Below, piece after piece: positions 9,230-18,615 of a stretch of 64,000 nt of DNA (its first letter is position 1; each line of letters starts with the position of its first letter). This DNA is from Streptomyces sp. ACA25. Its GTDB lineage: Bacteria; Actinomycetota; Actinomycetes; Streptomycetales; Streptomycetaceae. Location: contig NZ_JAQKPV010000016.1 of the NCBI RefSeq assembly GCF_028200735.1, forward strand, positions 1 to 64,000, given 5' to 3'. The translations under genes were made by a program, and so were the position numbers. The notes below the pieces were generated by a model. The model saw nothing but the letters and a program-made list of their open reading frames with translations. It had not been told where the DNA came from and did no database searches.

Positions 9230-9410
9230 GCTGCCCAGCAGGCGCCTGCAGGGCGAGGAAGGCCTCGAGGACGCCGGCGGGAGGGCCCTCGGCGTTTCCG
9301 GAACCGGATGGGCACTCCCGTTGACGGTCACAGTCCTGTGGTGTGCCCGACCTTCCGGCTCGCCGACGTGGCGGCCCGGAAACCGCCCTCCAGTGGTGCA
9401 CACTGCCCGG

Positions 9411-9914
9411 GTGCGACATCTTCTCCGGACCGCGCTGCTGATCCCGGCCATCGGTGCCTGCACCACGGTCTCCCCGCCGACCGAGGAGCCGGCCGGGGGG
9501 CAGTCGGCCCTGCAGGGCCGGCTGCCTGCCACCGTCGAGGCCACCGCACCCGCCGACTCACCCCTCCCGCCGGAGCCGGATGAGGATGTCACCCCGGCAT
9601 CGCCCCGGTCCGACTCCGTCCCCGGCAGCAGCCCTCATCCCCGGCCCCCGCAGCCCAGCACCGCACCTCGGCAGAACACCGGCACGGTGACCGGGTCGCA
9701 GCCCGACGGATGGCCCTCCCCCACCGCGGGACATCGCGCGAGGCCCAGCATTCCGCCGCTTCCCACGGCGGTCCGAGGGGAGACCGAGCCGCCCTTCGGC
9801 CTGCCCGCCGTGGGGCCGGTGGCCGAGGAGCTCTGCGACTCGGGCCGTGAGAACCGCATCGCCGAGCAGCACCTCCGGGAAATGTGCAAGGAGGTGCTGC
9901 CTCGCGGTCGGTGA
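9411..9914 (+). CDS. Small proline-rich lipoprotein of unknown function
   Basis: 167 aa from GTG 9411. A short signal ends in a lipobox (AIGAC) near residue 16, so the mature protein should be anchored on the outer face of the membrane. After it comes about 110 residues rich in Pro, Ser and Thr, then a short charged C-terminal segment with two Cys (LCDSG and MCKEV). The start is uncertain: there is no good ribosome site and the frame is open upstream to 9321. I do not recognise a domain. The 180 nt before it and 235 nt after it hold nothing identifiable. Confidence 0.55.
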   Translation: MRHLLRTALLIPAIGACTTVSPPTEEPAGGQSALQGRLPATVEATAPADSPLPPEPDEDVTPASPRSDSVPGSSPHPRPPQPSTAPRQNTGTVTGSQPDGWPSPTAGHRARPSIPPLPTAVRGETEPPFGLPAVGPVAEELCDSGRENRIAEQHLREMCKEVLPRGR

Positions 9915-10149
9915 AACGGGCACCGACGCCCTGGCGCGGGCCCTGGAGGAATGGCGTCCCGGTGACGACATCGGCGAGAGCGTCGACACCGTCTCGCACT
10001 TCGACGGCGCGGCCGGCGCGGACCTTCCGACCGTGCTCCGCGTCCTGCTCATCTGACCTGTGCGCATCCGCCTCAAGGGCTGTCGCCCGCGGACCCGCGC
10101 GGAGAGAGGGGGTCCTGACAGCGGGAACCAGCGATGGTAGGAACTTCCA

Positions 10150-12216
10150 ATGATCAGTGATTCTGCGGGCAAGCCGACCAGCGACGCCTTTTCGGACCTC
10201 GACACCTACACCTGCCTGCCACGGCTCGGCGGCCTGTGGCTGTCGCCCGACGGCCGGCGCATAGTCGTCGGCGTTTCGACGCCCGGAGCCGGGAAGACCC
10301 GCTATGTCACCGCGCTGTGGGAAGTGGACCCGGACGGCGAGCGGCCGGCCCGGCCGCTGACCCACAGCGCCGAGGGGGAAACGGCTGCCGCCTTCACCCC
10401 TTCCGGAGACCTGCTGTTCGTGTCGGCACGCCCGGAACCCGGGGCAAACGACGGCCCGTCCAGGGCTGCACTGTGGCGGCAGCCGGCCGCCGGCGGGGAC
10501 GCCCGGGTGGTGGCCCGCCCGGCGGGTGGTGTGCGGGGCGTCGTCGTCAGTGCGCACGGAGCCGTGGTACTCGGCTCGGCACTGCTGCCGACGGCCACGG
10601 ACCCGGCGGACGACGCGGAAATCCGGGCCCGGCGGGAGGAGGCCGGAGTCTCCGCCATCCTGCACGAGACATACCCGATCCGGTACTGGGACCACGACCT
10701 CGGGCCCGACCGCACCAGGCTGCTCGCCGCCGGGCTGTCCGAGGACGTCACCCCCGCCGGCAGCCTGACGGAACTGCAGGACCTCACCGGCCATGTCGGC
10801 GGGGCGCTGGACGACGACTGCTCCTGGGACATCACCCCGGACGGCCGCACCGTGGTCACCGACTGGGTGGTGGCGGAGCCGGACGGGGCGCAGCGGCGTG
10901 CGGTGGTGGCGATCGACGTGGCGACCGGCGAGCGCCGTACCCTGGCCGACGACCCCGCCGCCGACATCACCGCGCCGAGACTGTCACCGGACGGTACGCG
11001 CATCGTGGTCGGCTACCGCGAGCGGGACGAGGCGGGGACCCCCGGCGACCGGTGGCTGAGCCTGCTGGAGCTGTCCGGCGGCCCGCCCCGGCATCTGACG
11101 GCAGGGTGGGACCGCTGGCCGCACTCCGCCCGGTGGACACCGGACGGGAAGGCGCTGGTCGTCGTCGCGGACGACCTCGGACGCGCACCGCTGTGGCGGG
11201 TGGATGCCGGGACCGGGCAGGTCAGCCGGCTGACACCGGACGACGGTGCGTACACCGACACCCGGGTGTCGCCGGACGGGCGCTGGGTCTACGCCCTGCG
11301 TTCCACCCTCGCCACCCCGCCCGCCCCGGTCCGCGTCTCCCTGGACGGTGCGGGCACGGTGAGCCCGCTGCCCGGGCCGGCCGACTCTCTCGGGGCGCGT
11401 GCCGCCGTACCGGGACGGCTGACCGAGGTCACCACCACGGCCGGCGACGGCACCCCGCTGCGCGGCTGGCTGGCCCTGCCGGAGCAGGCCGGTCCGGAGA
11501 CGCCCGCGCCGCTGCTGCTGTGGATTCACGGTGGTCCGCTGGCCTCCTTCAATGCCTGGTCGTGGCGGTGGAACCCTTGGCTCGCCGTGGCTCAGGGGTA
11601 TGCCGTGCTGCTGCCCGACTTCGCGCTGTCCACCGGTTACGGCCTCGATTTCGTCCGGCGGGGCTGGGGGTCCTGGGGCGGCGCGCCGTACACGGACCTG
11701 ATGACGATCACCGACGCGGCACAGGAACGCGAGGACATCGACGCCAGCCGCACCGCGGCGATGGGCGGTTCCTTCGGCGGCTACATGGCCAACTGGATGG
11801 CCGGGCACACCGACCGGTTCAGGGCGATCATCACCCACGCGTCGCTGTGGAACCTGGAGCAGTTCACCGGGAGCACGGACGCCTCCTACGCCTTCCGGCG
11901 CATGATGACGCCGGAGATGACCGAAGCCCACTCGCCGCATCGTTTCGCGGACGGGATCACCACACCGATGCTCGTCGTGCACGGTGACAAGGACTACCGG
12001 GTCCCGGTGGGCGAGGGACTGGCGCTGTGGTGGGACCTCGTGTCCCGGAGCAGGGCAGCGGACGGCACGATGCCGCACAAGTTCCTGTACTTCCCGGAGG
12101 AGAACCACTGGGTGCTGACACCGCAGGGCGCCAAGGTCTGGTACTCCACGGTCTTCGCTTTCCTCGCCCACCACCTGCGGGACGAGGAGTGGCGGCTGCC
12201 CGAGCACCTCGGCTGA
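10150..12216 (+). CDS. S9 family prolyl oligopeptidase / acylaminoacyl peptidase
   Basis: 688 aa, standard for this family. The N-terminal ~400 residues form a seven-bladed propeller with repeated SPDGR/TPDG strands; the C-terminal 260 are an alpha/beta hydrolase. The nucleophile lies in GGSFGGYM near residue 541, the Asp in HGDKDYRVP near 619 and the His in EENHWV near 659, so the triad is intact. No signal peptide is visible, so it should act on small peptides in the cytoplasm. It starts at ATG 10150 after TAGGAAC. It is monocistronic, ending at a strong hairpin facing a convergent lipoprotein gene. Confidence 0.95.
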   Translation: MISDSAGKPTSDAFSDLDTYTCLPRLGGLWLSPDGRRIVVGVSTPGAGKTRYVTALWEVDPDGERPARPLTHSAEGETAAAFTPSGDLLFVSARPEPGANDGPSRAALWRQPAAGGDARVVARPAGGVRGVVVSAHGAVVLGSALLPTATDPADDAEIRARREEAGVSAILHETYPIRYWDHDLGPDRTRLLAAGLSEDVTPAGSLTELQDLTGHVGGALDDDCSWDITPDGRTVVTDWVVAEPDGAQRRAVVAIDVATGERRTLADDPAADITAPRLSPDGTRIVVGYRERDEAGTPGDRWLSLLELSGGPPRHLTAGWDRWPHSARWTPDGKALVVVADDLGRAPLWRVDAGTGQVSRLTPDDGAYTDTRVSPDGRWVYALRSTLATPPAPVRVSLDGAGTVSPLPGPADSLGARAAVPGRLTEVTTTAGDGTPLRGWLALPEQAGPETPAPLLLWIHGGPLASFNAWSWRWNPWLAVAQGYAVLLPDFALSTGYGLDFVRRGWGSWGGAPYTDLMTITDAAQEREDIDASRTAAMGGSFGGYMANWMAGHTDRFRAIITHASLWNLEQFTGSTDASYAFRRMMTPEMTEAHSPHRFADGITTPMLVVHGDKDYRVPVGEGLALWWDLVSRSRAADGTMPHKFLYFPEENHWVLTPQGAKVWYSTVFAFLAHHLRDEEWRLPEHLG

Positions 12217-12247
12217 GTGGCACGGAATCACCCGGGGCCGGTGACCC

Positions 12248-12284
12248 GGTGCGCGTCCCTGTCCCTCGGGCAGGGGCGCGCACC
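12248..12284 (+). terminator. Hairpin terminator between convergent genes
   Basis: A 17-bp stem (12248-12264 with 12268-12284) and CTC loop; two pairs are G-T in one direction. It lies 31 nt after the S9 peptidase stop and 16 nt from the convergent lipoprotein stop, so it can serve both. It has no T-tract, as is common in GC-rich actinomycetes. Confidence 0.7.
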
Positions 12285-12300
12285 ACGGGGTGCCCGCGGC

Positions 12301-12831
12301 TCAGGGCCTGTCCTCGTCCTCGGCCCAGCCGGTGACCAGTTCGGTGAGCTGCCCGCGTCGCTCCTCGCTGACGTCCTCCTGTTCCGGACCGGACCAGACC
12401 AGGGCGAAGCGCCCGGCCTGCCGCCAGTCCGCGCCCTGGACACCGGAATGGCGGGACACCCAATCCCTGGCCAGCCGAGGGGTGGCGAACTCGTACAGCG
12501 ATACGTCGCCGGTGATCACGAGCTGCTCGCAGTCGCTCTCGTGCGGCTCACCGCCGGCTGCCTCGTTGGAACACATGGCCGTGTTCTGCTGCTGATCCCC
12601 GAGCCCGGCCGTCCCCAGTTCGGCGGCCAGCCGTTCGGCCACCCGCTCCGCGGTGAGCGGCCCCTGCCACTCCTCCTCGGCCTGCCCGGCGTCCTCGGTC
12701 TCCTGGGCCTGCTCGTCGGAGGCCGCGGGGTCAGCGGTCGCGGCGGGGGAGCCGCCGTCCGCACTGCACGCGGCCGTGAGAGGAAGCAGCACTGCGGCGG
12801 CGAGGACCACTAATGCACGTCGGATGCTCAT
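12301..12831 (-). CDS. Lipoprotein of unknown function
   Basis: 176 aa with a classic lipoprotein signal: Arg-Arg, a hydrophobic stretch, and the lipobox LTAAC with Cys near residue 22. An acidic Ala/Glu-rich linker of about 40 residues follows, then a compact domain of about 110 residues with two Cys (MCSNE and DCEQL) that could form a disulfide outside the cell. I recognise no family. It converges on the S9 peptidase and diverges from the propeller lipoprotein at 13009, with a 177-nt gap between. Confidence 0.8.
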   Translation of the reverse strand: MSIRRALVVLAAAVLLPLTAACSADGGSPAATADPAASDEQAQETEDAGQAEEEWQGPLTAERVAERLAAELGTAGLGDQQQNTAMCSNEAAGGEPHESDCEQLVITGDVSLYEFATPRLARDWVSRHSGVQGADWRQAGRFALVWSGPEQEDVSEERRGQLTELVTGWAEDEDRP

Positions 12832-13008
12832 GGAGCCCTAGCCTGCCGCAGATCCGGTCGGCTGGACCAGCCCCACGCGCCTCCGGAAGCGCCGGGCTGC
12901 GCTCTTCTTGCCTCGTGTGGCCGGCACGTCGCAAGATGTCACGGCACCGTCCACGCGGCACCGGTTCGGCCGGCTGTGCGGGCCGTGTGCGCAGGATGGG
13001 GGGGCGAC

Positions 13009-14205
13009 ATGACAGCACGCGTACGGGTGAAACCGGCGGTCCTGGCCGGGCTGGCCGTTCTGCTGACGATGACGGCCTGCGGGGGCTCGGATCCGGACCC
13101 GCCGCGCAGCTTCAGCAGCCGCGCCGTGACCACGGTCCATGACCTGCCGGAAGGCCGGCTGCCCGTGGTGATGGACGGGCGGAGTGCCCACGTCGGCTTC
13201 GGTCACCAGCTGCGCATTCTCGATCTGGAGAAGGGCGAGTGGGCCGCTTCGCTCTCGGCGAAGAGTCCGGTTCTCCCCGAACAGGGCCGCGCGACGACCC
13301 CGCTGCTGATCCAGGGGAACTCGGAGGACGGGGCGGAGCGGACCGTTCTGATGGCCTTCCGTGTGCAGGCGCCGGGCTCCGGGAACGGTGAGCGCCAGGG
13401 GGTCGAGGTGGCGGCGGCGGATCCGGACAGCGGCGACCTCCGTTGGCGGTTGCAGGTCGAGGCGTCCGGCACGGTCGGGAGCCCCCGATTCCTCGGATCC
13501 CATGGCGGCCTGGCGGTCCTGGAGGTACCGGACAGCGGTCAGGACAGCCCGGCTGCCACGCTGTTCGGCATCGATCTGGGCAAGCAACGGGTCGGCTGGG
13601 AGCTGTCGGCCCGGAAAGGGGGTGAGATGACCGGCGACCGGGTCATCACCACGGCGGTCACCGAGCGGCAGCAGCGGGCGCTGACGGCGGTCAGCGCCAT
13701 GGACGGCACCGTCCTGTGGGAGCAGGAGCCGTCCGCGACCGGCGCGGCCCGGGCCGCTGTGGGGCAGGACAAGGTGCTGGTGAGCCGGCGGGAGAACGGG
13801 GGCGAGACCTACCGGGTCCTGGACACGGCGGACGGGACTGTCCTGCACACCTACCGTGAGGAATTCGAGGAACTGCTCACCCTGACCAGGGAGTGTTACG
13901 ACGACGAGCTGTCCGTCGTGGTGTGTGCCGACGGCTTCGGCGCTGTCGTCGCCCTGGATCACGGCACCGGAGAGGTGCTCTGGCACCGGGCGGAAGGGCT
14001 GGCCGTCAGGGCGGCATGGCGGGGACTCGTCTACGGGCGGGACGACAAGCTCAAGTCGGTTGCCGTGGACGGACGCACGGGGGAGCATCGGAAGACCGAT
14101 CTCGGCGTGCTTCCGGATCTCGTGAACCAGTACGCCGCATTCTCGCGTGACGGATCCTCGCCTCTCATGCCGTCCAGGGGGGTGGGCATCCACCTGGCAG
14201 AGTGA
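13009..14205 (+). CDS. PQQ-like beta-propeller lipoprotein
   Basis: 398 aa. The signal ends in the lipobox LTMTAC near residue 21. The rest is a run of beta-propeller blades with the repeating pattern of LRILDLEKGEWAAS, DPDSGDLRWRL, MDGTVLWEQEP and DHGTGEVLWHR, as in PQQ-like repeat proteins. It is probably a membrane-anchored scaffold or sensor rather than an enzyme, since no catalytic motif is visible. ATG 13009 is preferred over an upstream in-frame start because the signal peptide begins there and a G-rich ribosome site precedes it. Confidence 0.85.
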   Translation: MTARVRVKPAVLAGLAVLLTMTACGGSDPDPPRSFSSRAVTTVHDLPEGRLPVVMDGRSAHVGFGHQLRILDLEKGEWAASLSAKSPVLPEQGRATTPLLIQGNSEDGAERTVLMAFRVQAPGSGNGERQGVEVAAADPDSGDLRWRLQVEASGTVGSPRFLGSHGGLAVLEVPDSGQDSPAATLFGIDLGKQRVGWELSARKGGEMTGDRVITTAVTERQQRALTAVSAMDGTVLWEQEPSATGAARAAVGQDKVLVSRRENGGETYRVLDTADGTVLHTYREEFEELLTLTRECYDDELSVVVCADGFGAVVALDHGTGEVLWHRAEGLAVRAAWRGLVYGRDDKLKSVAVDGRTGEHRKTDLGVLPDLVNQYAAFSRDGSSPLMPSRGVGIHLAE

Positions 14206-14260
14206 CCGGCGTGCGGGCCGGGCACCAGGTCGCGGTGAGCCGGGGCAGCGGAGAATATCG

Positions 14261-15355
14261 ATGGCGCGGCACCAGCGTCCTCGCGAGACTTCCGGGATGC
14301 GCACCGACACTCTCGAGACACTCCTCCGCCGGCTCCAGGAGGAACGCAGCTTTTCCGGCACGGTGCTGATCACCCGGGCCGGCCGGACGGTTTTCGAGGA
14401 GCACTACGGGCAGGCCGACCGTGCGGCCGGCGTCCCGGTCGGTTCCCGGACCCGGTTCGCGCTGGGCTCCGTCACCAAGATCTTCACCGCGACGGCAGTC
14501 CTCACCCTGGTGGAAGAGGGCGCGCTGCGTCTCGACACCCGCGTCCGGGAGCTGCTGCCGCCGGATCGCCGGCCGTCGACGCTGCGCGAGGACGTGACGG
14601 TCGGCCACCTCCTCACCCACACCTCCGGCATCGCCGACTACTTCGAGGAGGAAACGGCGACGGGCGAGTGGGTGTCGGAGTTCGCGGCCCTGTGGCGGGA
14701 CCGGCCGGTCTACCGCATGCTGCGGCCCGCCGACTTCCTGGAGTTCTTCGGCGACCTGCCCCCGTACCGGGCGCCCGGGGTCCGCTACCAGTACTCCAAC
14801 GCGGGCTACATCCTGCTGGGCCTCGCCGTGGAGCAGGTCACCGGCAGGGACTGCAACGAAGAAGTGATCGCACGGGTCTTTGACCCCGCGGGTATGGACG
14901 CCAGCGGCTTCTTCGGCTCCGACGAGGTCCGCCCCGATGTGGCGACCGGCTACCTGCGCCCCCGTGCGCCGGGGGAGCCGTGGCGGACGAATGTCTTCGC
15001 CGTACCCAGTGTCGGCGGCCCCGACGGCGGGGCGTTCTCCACCGCGGCCGATCTCGACAGGTTCCTGTCCGCGTACGCGGCCGGGGAGCTGGTGAAGCCC
15101 GCCCTGCTGACCGAGGCCCTGACGCCGCACACCCGCATGGACGACCACAGCGCGATGGGCCACGGGGTCTACCTCCTGGGGAAAGGCCAGGAACGGGCGT
15201 TCGGAGCCGAAGGCGCCGACCCCGGGGCCGAGGCACTCATCCGGCGCTACCCCGAACTCGACATCCACACCGTCGTGCTGAGCAACGTCAACGACTCGGC
15301 CTGGACGATCGACGACTGCCTCCGTGCCACCGTGACGGGGAATGCAGCCGGCTGA
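14261..15355 (+). CDS. Serine hydrolase of the beta-lactamase / class C (S12) family
   Basis: 364 aa from ATG 14261 (CGGAGA upstream); ATG 14297 is the other credible start, because conserved sequence begins there. The active-site SxxK is SVTK near residue 69 and the YxN motif is YSN near 189, so the serine is likely functional. No signal peptide is present, which suggests a cytoplasmic esterase or D-peptide hydrolase rather than a resistance beta-lactamase. HTSGIADYF also matches the family. It follows the propeller gene by 55 nt, perhaps in the same transcript. Confidence 0.9.
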   Translation: MARHQRPRETSGMRTDTLETLLRRLQEERSFSGTVLITRAGRTVFEEHYGQADRAAGVPVGSRTRFALGSVTKIFTATAVLTLVEEGALRLDTRVRELLPPDRRPSTLREDVTVGHLLTHTSGIADYFEEETATGEWVSEFAALWRDRPVYRMLRPADFLEFFGDLPPYRAPGVRYQYSNAGYILLGLAVEQVTGRDCNEEVIARVFDPAGMDASGFFGSDEVRPDVATGYLRPRAPGEPWRTNVFAVPSVGGPDGGAFSTAADLDRFLSAYAAGELVKPALLTEALTPHTRMDDHSAMGHGVYLLGKGQERAFGAEGADPGAEALIRRYPELDIHTVVLSNVNDSAWTIDDCLRATVTGNAAG

Positions 15356-15455
15356 CGGCGGACGGCGGGGCTGGTACCCCGAGGACTCCGGGCGTGGCGG
15401 CCGGCTGCCCGCCCCGCCCCGCTGCGGTGTACGGGACGGGGTGCAGCCGCGCCCC

Positions 15456-17177
15456 CTACGGACGCATCTCGTAGGCGCCGGAGAGCGCCTCGACCCGGGC
15501 CCACACCCGGGCGGTTCGGTCAGCGTCGGTGACGGGCCGGCGGACCGCGCCGAGCGCCCACTCCTGCTGGGCGGTCGTGGCGGAGTCCTTCCCGTGCAAC
15601 TCGACGGCGTGCGCGGAGAAGTCGCGGACCAGGATGCCGAACAGTTCGTCGAGGACGTCGGCGTCGAGGCCGGTGAGCGTGGCCTGCTCCAGGATCAGCT
15701 GGCCGTGGACGACCAGGGCGAAGAGCTGGCCGACCGCGAGAAGCAGGTCGAGATCACGGCTCTGCTCCTCGTCGGGGGCCGCGGTGCTGACGAAGGCGCA
15801 GAGGGCGTCCGCCTGCTGACGGAAGCGGGCGACATTCGGCACAGCCGCGTGGCTGTCGTAGGCGATGCGCCAGTCGTGGAAACGGATCGCCCCGAGACCG
15901 CGCGCCGGGCCCTGCCGGAAGAGGAAGGCGTCGTCGGCGGCGTCGAGGCGGGTGGGCACGGGGTCGTAAGCGTCCGGCGCGAGCAGATGGTTCGCCATGA
16001 ACTTGATGATCAGGGCAAGGTTGACATGGACGGTGCCCTCCAGCTTGGGCAGGCCCCGGATCTCGCTCGCGGCCTGGGCGAAGTAGGTGTCCTTCTCGAA
16101 ACCCTTGGCTGCGATGACATCCCACATCAGGTCGATGACCTTCTCGCCCTCGGTCGTCACCTTCATCTTCGTCATCGGGTTGAACAGCAGGTAACGGCGG
16201 TCGTCAGGTCCGGCGTGGCGGAAGTAGTCAACGGCACGGTCGCTGAACAGCTTCATGCCGACGAGGCGGACATAGGCGTCGGTCAGCTCACGGCGCACAT
16301 GCGGGAAGTCGGTGACGCGGCGGCCGTAGAGGACCCGGCGGTGCGCGTGCGTGACAGCCTCGTACATGGCGTGCTCGCAGATGCCGACCGAGGCGGTGCA
16401 CAGGTTGAACTTGCCGATGTTGACGGTGTTGAGGGCGGCGTCGAAGGCGGCCCGGCCGGTGTGGAGCACGTCCACCGGCCGCACGGGGTACTCCTCGAGC
16501 CGGAACTCGCTCACGTACTTCGAGGAGTCGACGACGTTGCGCACCAGCCGGTAGGCGGGGTGGCTGCTGTCGGCGGCGAAGAAGACATACCCGTCGGGGC
16601 CCTCCACGTCCGACCGGCGGCCGAAGACGGACACGAGGCCCGCCGCGTTGCCGTTCCCGATGTAGTACTTGGAGCCGGTGGCACGGAAGCCGCCGTCCTC
16701 GCCCGGGGCGAGCACCATGTCCGTGGAGTAGATGTCGGCACCGTGGGTCCGCTCGGAGAGGCCGAACGCGAAGACCTCCCCCTGGTCGAGCAGCGCGGCG
16801 GCGCGGGCGCGGGCCTCCGCGTTGCCGCTCTGCCACACCGGGCCCAGCCCGAGGACGGTGACCTGCCAGGCGTACCAGTAGTCGAGCCCGTAGAAGCCGA
16901 AGATCTCGTTGAGGGCCGCGATACGGGCGGTGTCCCAGCGCTTGCCGGCATCCCCCCGGGCCTCGGCGGCCGGGGTCAGAAAGGTGGCGAACAGGTTTTC
17001 CTTCGCGGCGAACCGGAGGAAGTCCTCCAGCCAGGCGCGGCTGCGGTAGTCCGCCAGGAGCTGCCGCTTCCCTCGGTCCTCGAACCAGTCGACGGTGGCG
17101 CGCAGCAGCCGCCGGGTCGCGGTGTCGAAGTGGGCCGGGTCGTAGGTGCGTGGGTTGAACAGCAACGGGTCCGCCAT
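15456..17177 (-). CDS. Acyl-CoA dehydrogenase / oxidase family protein
   Basis: 573 aa. Family features include the FAD/substrate segment GLSERTHGADIYST, the strand YIGNGNAAGLVSVFGRR and a long helical C-terminal half. The length and C-terminal extension are closer to acyl-CoA oxidase-like proteins than to 380-aa dehydrogenases; the substrate cannot be inferred. ATG 17177 follows AGGAAGG; the frame continues far upstream through the padR region but without protein-like sequence. It lies 65 nt downstream of padR on the same strand, so the pair is probably one operon under PadR control. Confidence 0.9.
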   Translation of the reverse strand: MADPLLFNPRTYDPAHFDTATRRLLRATVDWFEDRGKRQLLADYRSRAWLEDFLRFAAKENLFATFLTPAAEARGDAGKRWDTARIAALNEIFGFYGLDYWYAWQVTVLGLGPVWQSGNAEARARAAALLDQGEVFAFGLSERTHGADIYSTDMVLAPGEDGGFRATGSKYYIGNGNAAGLVSVFGRRSDVEGPDGYVFFAADSSHPAYRLVRNVVDSSKYVSEFRLEEYPVRPVDVLHTGRAAFDAALNTVNIGKFNLCTASVGICEHAMYEAVTHAHRRVLYGRRVTDFPHVRRELTDAYVRLVGMKLFSDRAVDYFRHAGPDDRRYLLFNPMTKMKVTTEGEKVIDLMWDVIAAKGFEKDTYFAQAASEIRGLPKLEGTVHVNLALIIKFMANHLLAPDAYDPVPTRLDAADDAFLFRQGPARGLGAIRFHDWRIAYDSHAAVPNVARFRQQADALCAFVSTAAPDEEQSRDLDLLLAVGQLFALVVHGQLILEQATLTGLDADVLDELFGILVRDFSAHAVELHGKDSATTAQQEWALGAVRRPVTDADRTARVWARVEALSGAYEMRP

Positions 17178-17242
17178 GAGGGAACCTTCCTGGTCGGAGG
17201 AGGATCGGAGGAGGGAGGGCAGGGAGCACCGGGCCGCCGGCG

Positions 17243-17791
17243 TTACCGGTGGCCGCCGATGCGGCGCAGCGTGGCGAGCACGTCGTCGAGCCAGGCCAGG
17301 GTCATTTCTTCGTAGGCGATGCCGCCGCGCAGGACTGCGTGCTGAAGCTCCTCGGCGGTACCGAGGGCTGCCGGGTCGGGGAAGTCCCGCTGTTCCCCGG
17401 CGCGGTAGCGGGCGAGCCGTCCGGCGTGCGCCTCGCGGTGCCGCTCGACCTCGTTGATGAGCGCGGACGGGTCGTCGAACGCGGCGCCGCGGATCTTCAC
17501 CGCGAGGTCGTGCCGAACGCCTTCCAGCTCCACGGGTTCGGCAAGCCAGGCGGAGAGCGCGGCGCGGCCCGGACCGGTGACGGAGTGCACTTTCTTGCCC
17601 GGCCGGCCCTCCTGGGGGACCTCCGTCACCGCCGTCCAGCCGTCGCTCTCCATGCGTCCGAGGACGCGGTAGATCTGCTGGTGGGTGGCGGTCCAGAAAT
17701 AGCCGATGGACCGGTCGAACCGGCGCGCCAGTTCGTATCCGGACCCCGGCTGTTCCAGGAGCGAGACGAGGATCGCGTGCTCGAGTGCCAT
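17243..17791 (-). CDS. PadR family transcriptional regulator
   Basis: 182 aa. The winged helix is at the N terminus (LEQPGSGYELARRFDRSIGYFW, with the wing around TEVPQEGRPGKKVHSVT), followed by a helical dimerisation half. PadR proteins are usually repressors released by a small molecule. ATG 17791 has an AGGAGG site 7 nt upstream. A perfect palindrome sits just upstream of that ribosome site and is a likely operator, so the gene is probably autoregulated and controls the acyl-CoA dehydrogenase behind it. Confidence 0.93.
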   Translation of the reverse strand: MALEHAILVSLLEQPGSGYELARRFDRSIGYFWTATHQQIYRVLGRMESDGWTAVTEVPQEGRPGKKVHSVTGPGRAALSAWLAEPVELEGVRHDLAVKIRGAAFDDPSALINEVERHREAHAGRLARYRAGEQRDFPDPAALGTAEELQHAVLRGGIAYEEMTLAWLDDVLATLRRIGGHR

Positions 17792-17806
17792 GCGGGAATC
17801 CTCCTG

Positions 17807-17820
17807 TGCAACTCGTTGCA
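17807..17820. promoter_or_regulatory. Palindromic operator TGCAAC-TC-GTTGCA
   Basis: A perfect 6+6 bp inverted repeat with a 2-bp centre, 15 nt before the padR start and overlapping the 5' leader. The flanks extend the symmetry weakly. Its place between padR and the divergent YciO-like gene suits autorepression by PadR, though the classical PadR box (ATGT-N8-ACAT) is different. Confidence 0.55.
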
Positions 17821-17919
17821 TAGGCAAGAGGAGCCGCCGGGATGAGACATGGCTCACCCGGAGTGGCCGCTCCCCGGCCGGCGGGCCCGGGGCGACCGCG
17901 CCTGCACCGGGTCAGCCCG

Positions 17920-17925
17920 TAAGGT
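17920..17925 (+). promoter_or_regulatory. -10 element TAAGGT, leaderless start for the YciO-like gene
   Basis: TAAGGT is followed by six nucleotides and then the ATG at 17932, the spacing expected if transcription starts at the ATG itself. No Shine-Dalgarno site is present. The -35 region is not recognisable. Confidence 0.45.
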
Positions 17926-17931
17926 GATCCC

Positions 17932-18552
17932 ATGGCGAAGTACTTTGATGTGCATCCGGAGAACCCGCAGCGACGGACCGTCGGCCAGCTGGTCGAGGTT
18001 CTCCGCACCGGAGGCCTCATCGCCTACCCGACGGACTCGTGCTACGCCCTTGGGTGCCGGCTGGGAAACAGCTCCGGGATCGACCGCATCCGCACGATCC
18101 GGAATCTCGACGAGAAGCACCACTTCACCCTCGTCTGCCGGGATTTCGCCCAGCTGGGCCAGTTCGTGCGCATGGACAATCAGGTGTTCCGCGCGGTGAA
18201 GGCGTCGACTCCCGGCAGCTACACCTTCATCCTCCCGGCGACGAAGGAGGCCCCGCGCAGGCTGCTGCACCCGAGGACGAAGACGGTGGGAGTCAGGATT
18301 CCCGACCATGTCGTCACGCAGGCGCTGCTCGCCGAGCTCGACGGGCCGCTGTTGTCCAGCACCCTGCTCCTCCCCGACCACGACGTGCCACTGACCCAGG
18401 GCTGGGAGATCAAGGAGCGGCTGGAGCACGAGGTGGACGCGGTCCTCGACTCCGGTGAGTGCGGAACCGATCCGACAACGGTGATCGACTTCTCCGGCGG
18501 AGACCCCGAGATTCTGCGCCGGGGAGCGGGTGACCCCGCCCCGTTCGAGTGA
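17932..18552 (+). CDS. YrdC/Sua5 domain protein, YciO family
   Basis: 206 aa comprising one YrdC-like domain: LRTGGLIAYPTDSCYALGC near residue 25, the KHHFTLVCRDFAQL segment, and KTVGVRIPDHVVTQALL. The domain binds nucleotide and RNA; true Sua5/TsaC makes threonylcarbamoyl-AMP for tRNA t6A. The short length and the KYFDVHPENPQRRT start match the YciO branch, whose role is less certain, so TsaC activity should not be assumed. It diverges from padR and appears to be monocistronic, with a hairpin directly after its stop. Confidence 0.9.
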   Translation: MAKYFDVHPENPQRRTVGQLVEVLRTGGLIAYPTDSCYALGCRLGNSSGIDRIRTIRNLDEKHHFTLVCRDFAQLGQFVRMDNQVFRAVKASTPGSYTFILPATKEAPRRLLHPRTKTVGVRIPDHVVTQALLAELDGPLLSSTLLLPDHDVPLTQGWEIKERLEHEVDAVLDSGECGTDPTTVIDFSGGDPEILRRGAGDPAPFE

Positions 18553-18553
18553 C

Positions 18554-18573
18554 GGCCCGGCCCTGGCCGGGCC
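18554..18573. terminator. Bidirectional hairpin between convergent genes
   Basis: A perfect 9-bp GC stem (18554-18562 with 18565-18573) with a 2-nt centre begins one base after the YciO-like stop and faces the convergent kinase stop at 18616. Confidence 0.55.
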
Positions 18574-18615
18574 ACGGGTCCCGCACAGGGCCGGGGCTGT
18601 GCCGGCGCCGGACTC

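Noticed and set aside
17178..18020. A long minus-strand reading frame extending the acyl-CoA dehydrogenase upstream to 18020
   Set aside because: The extra ~280 residues are Arg/Pro/Gly-rich and lie antisense or shifted over padR; the real start has a ribosome site at 17177.
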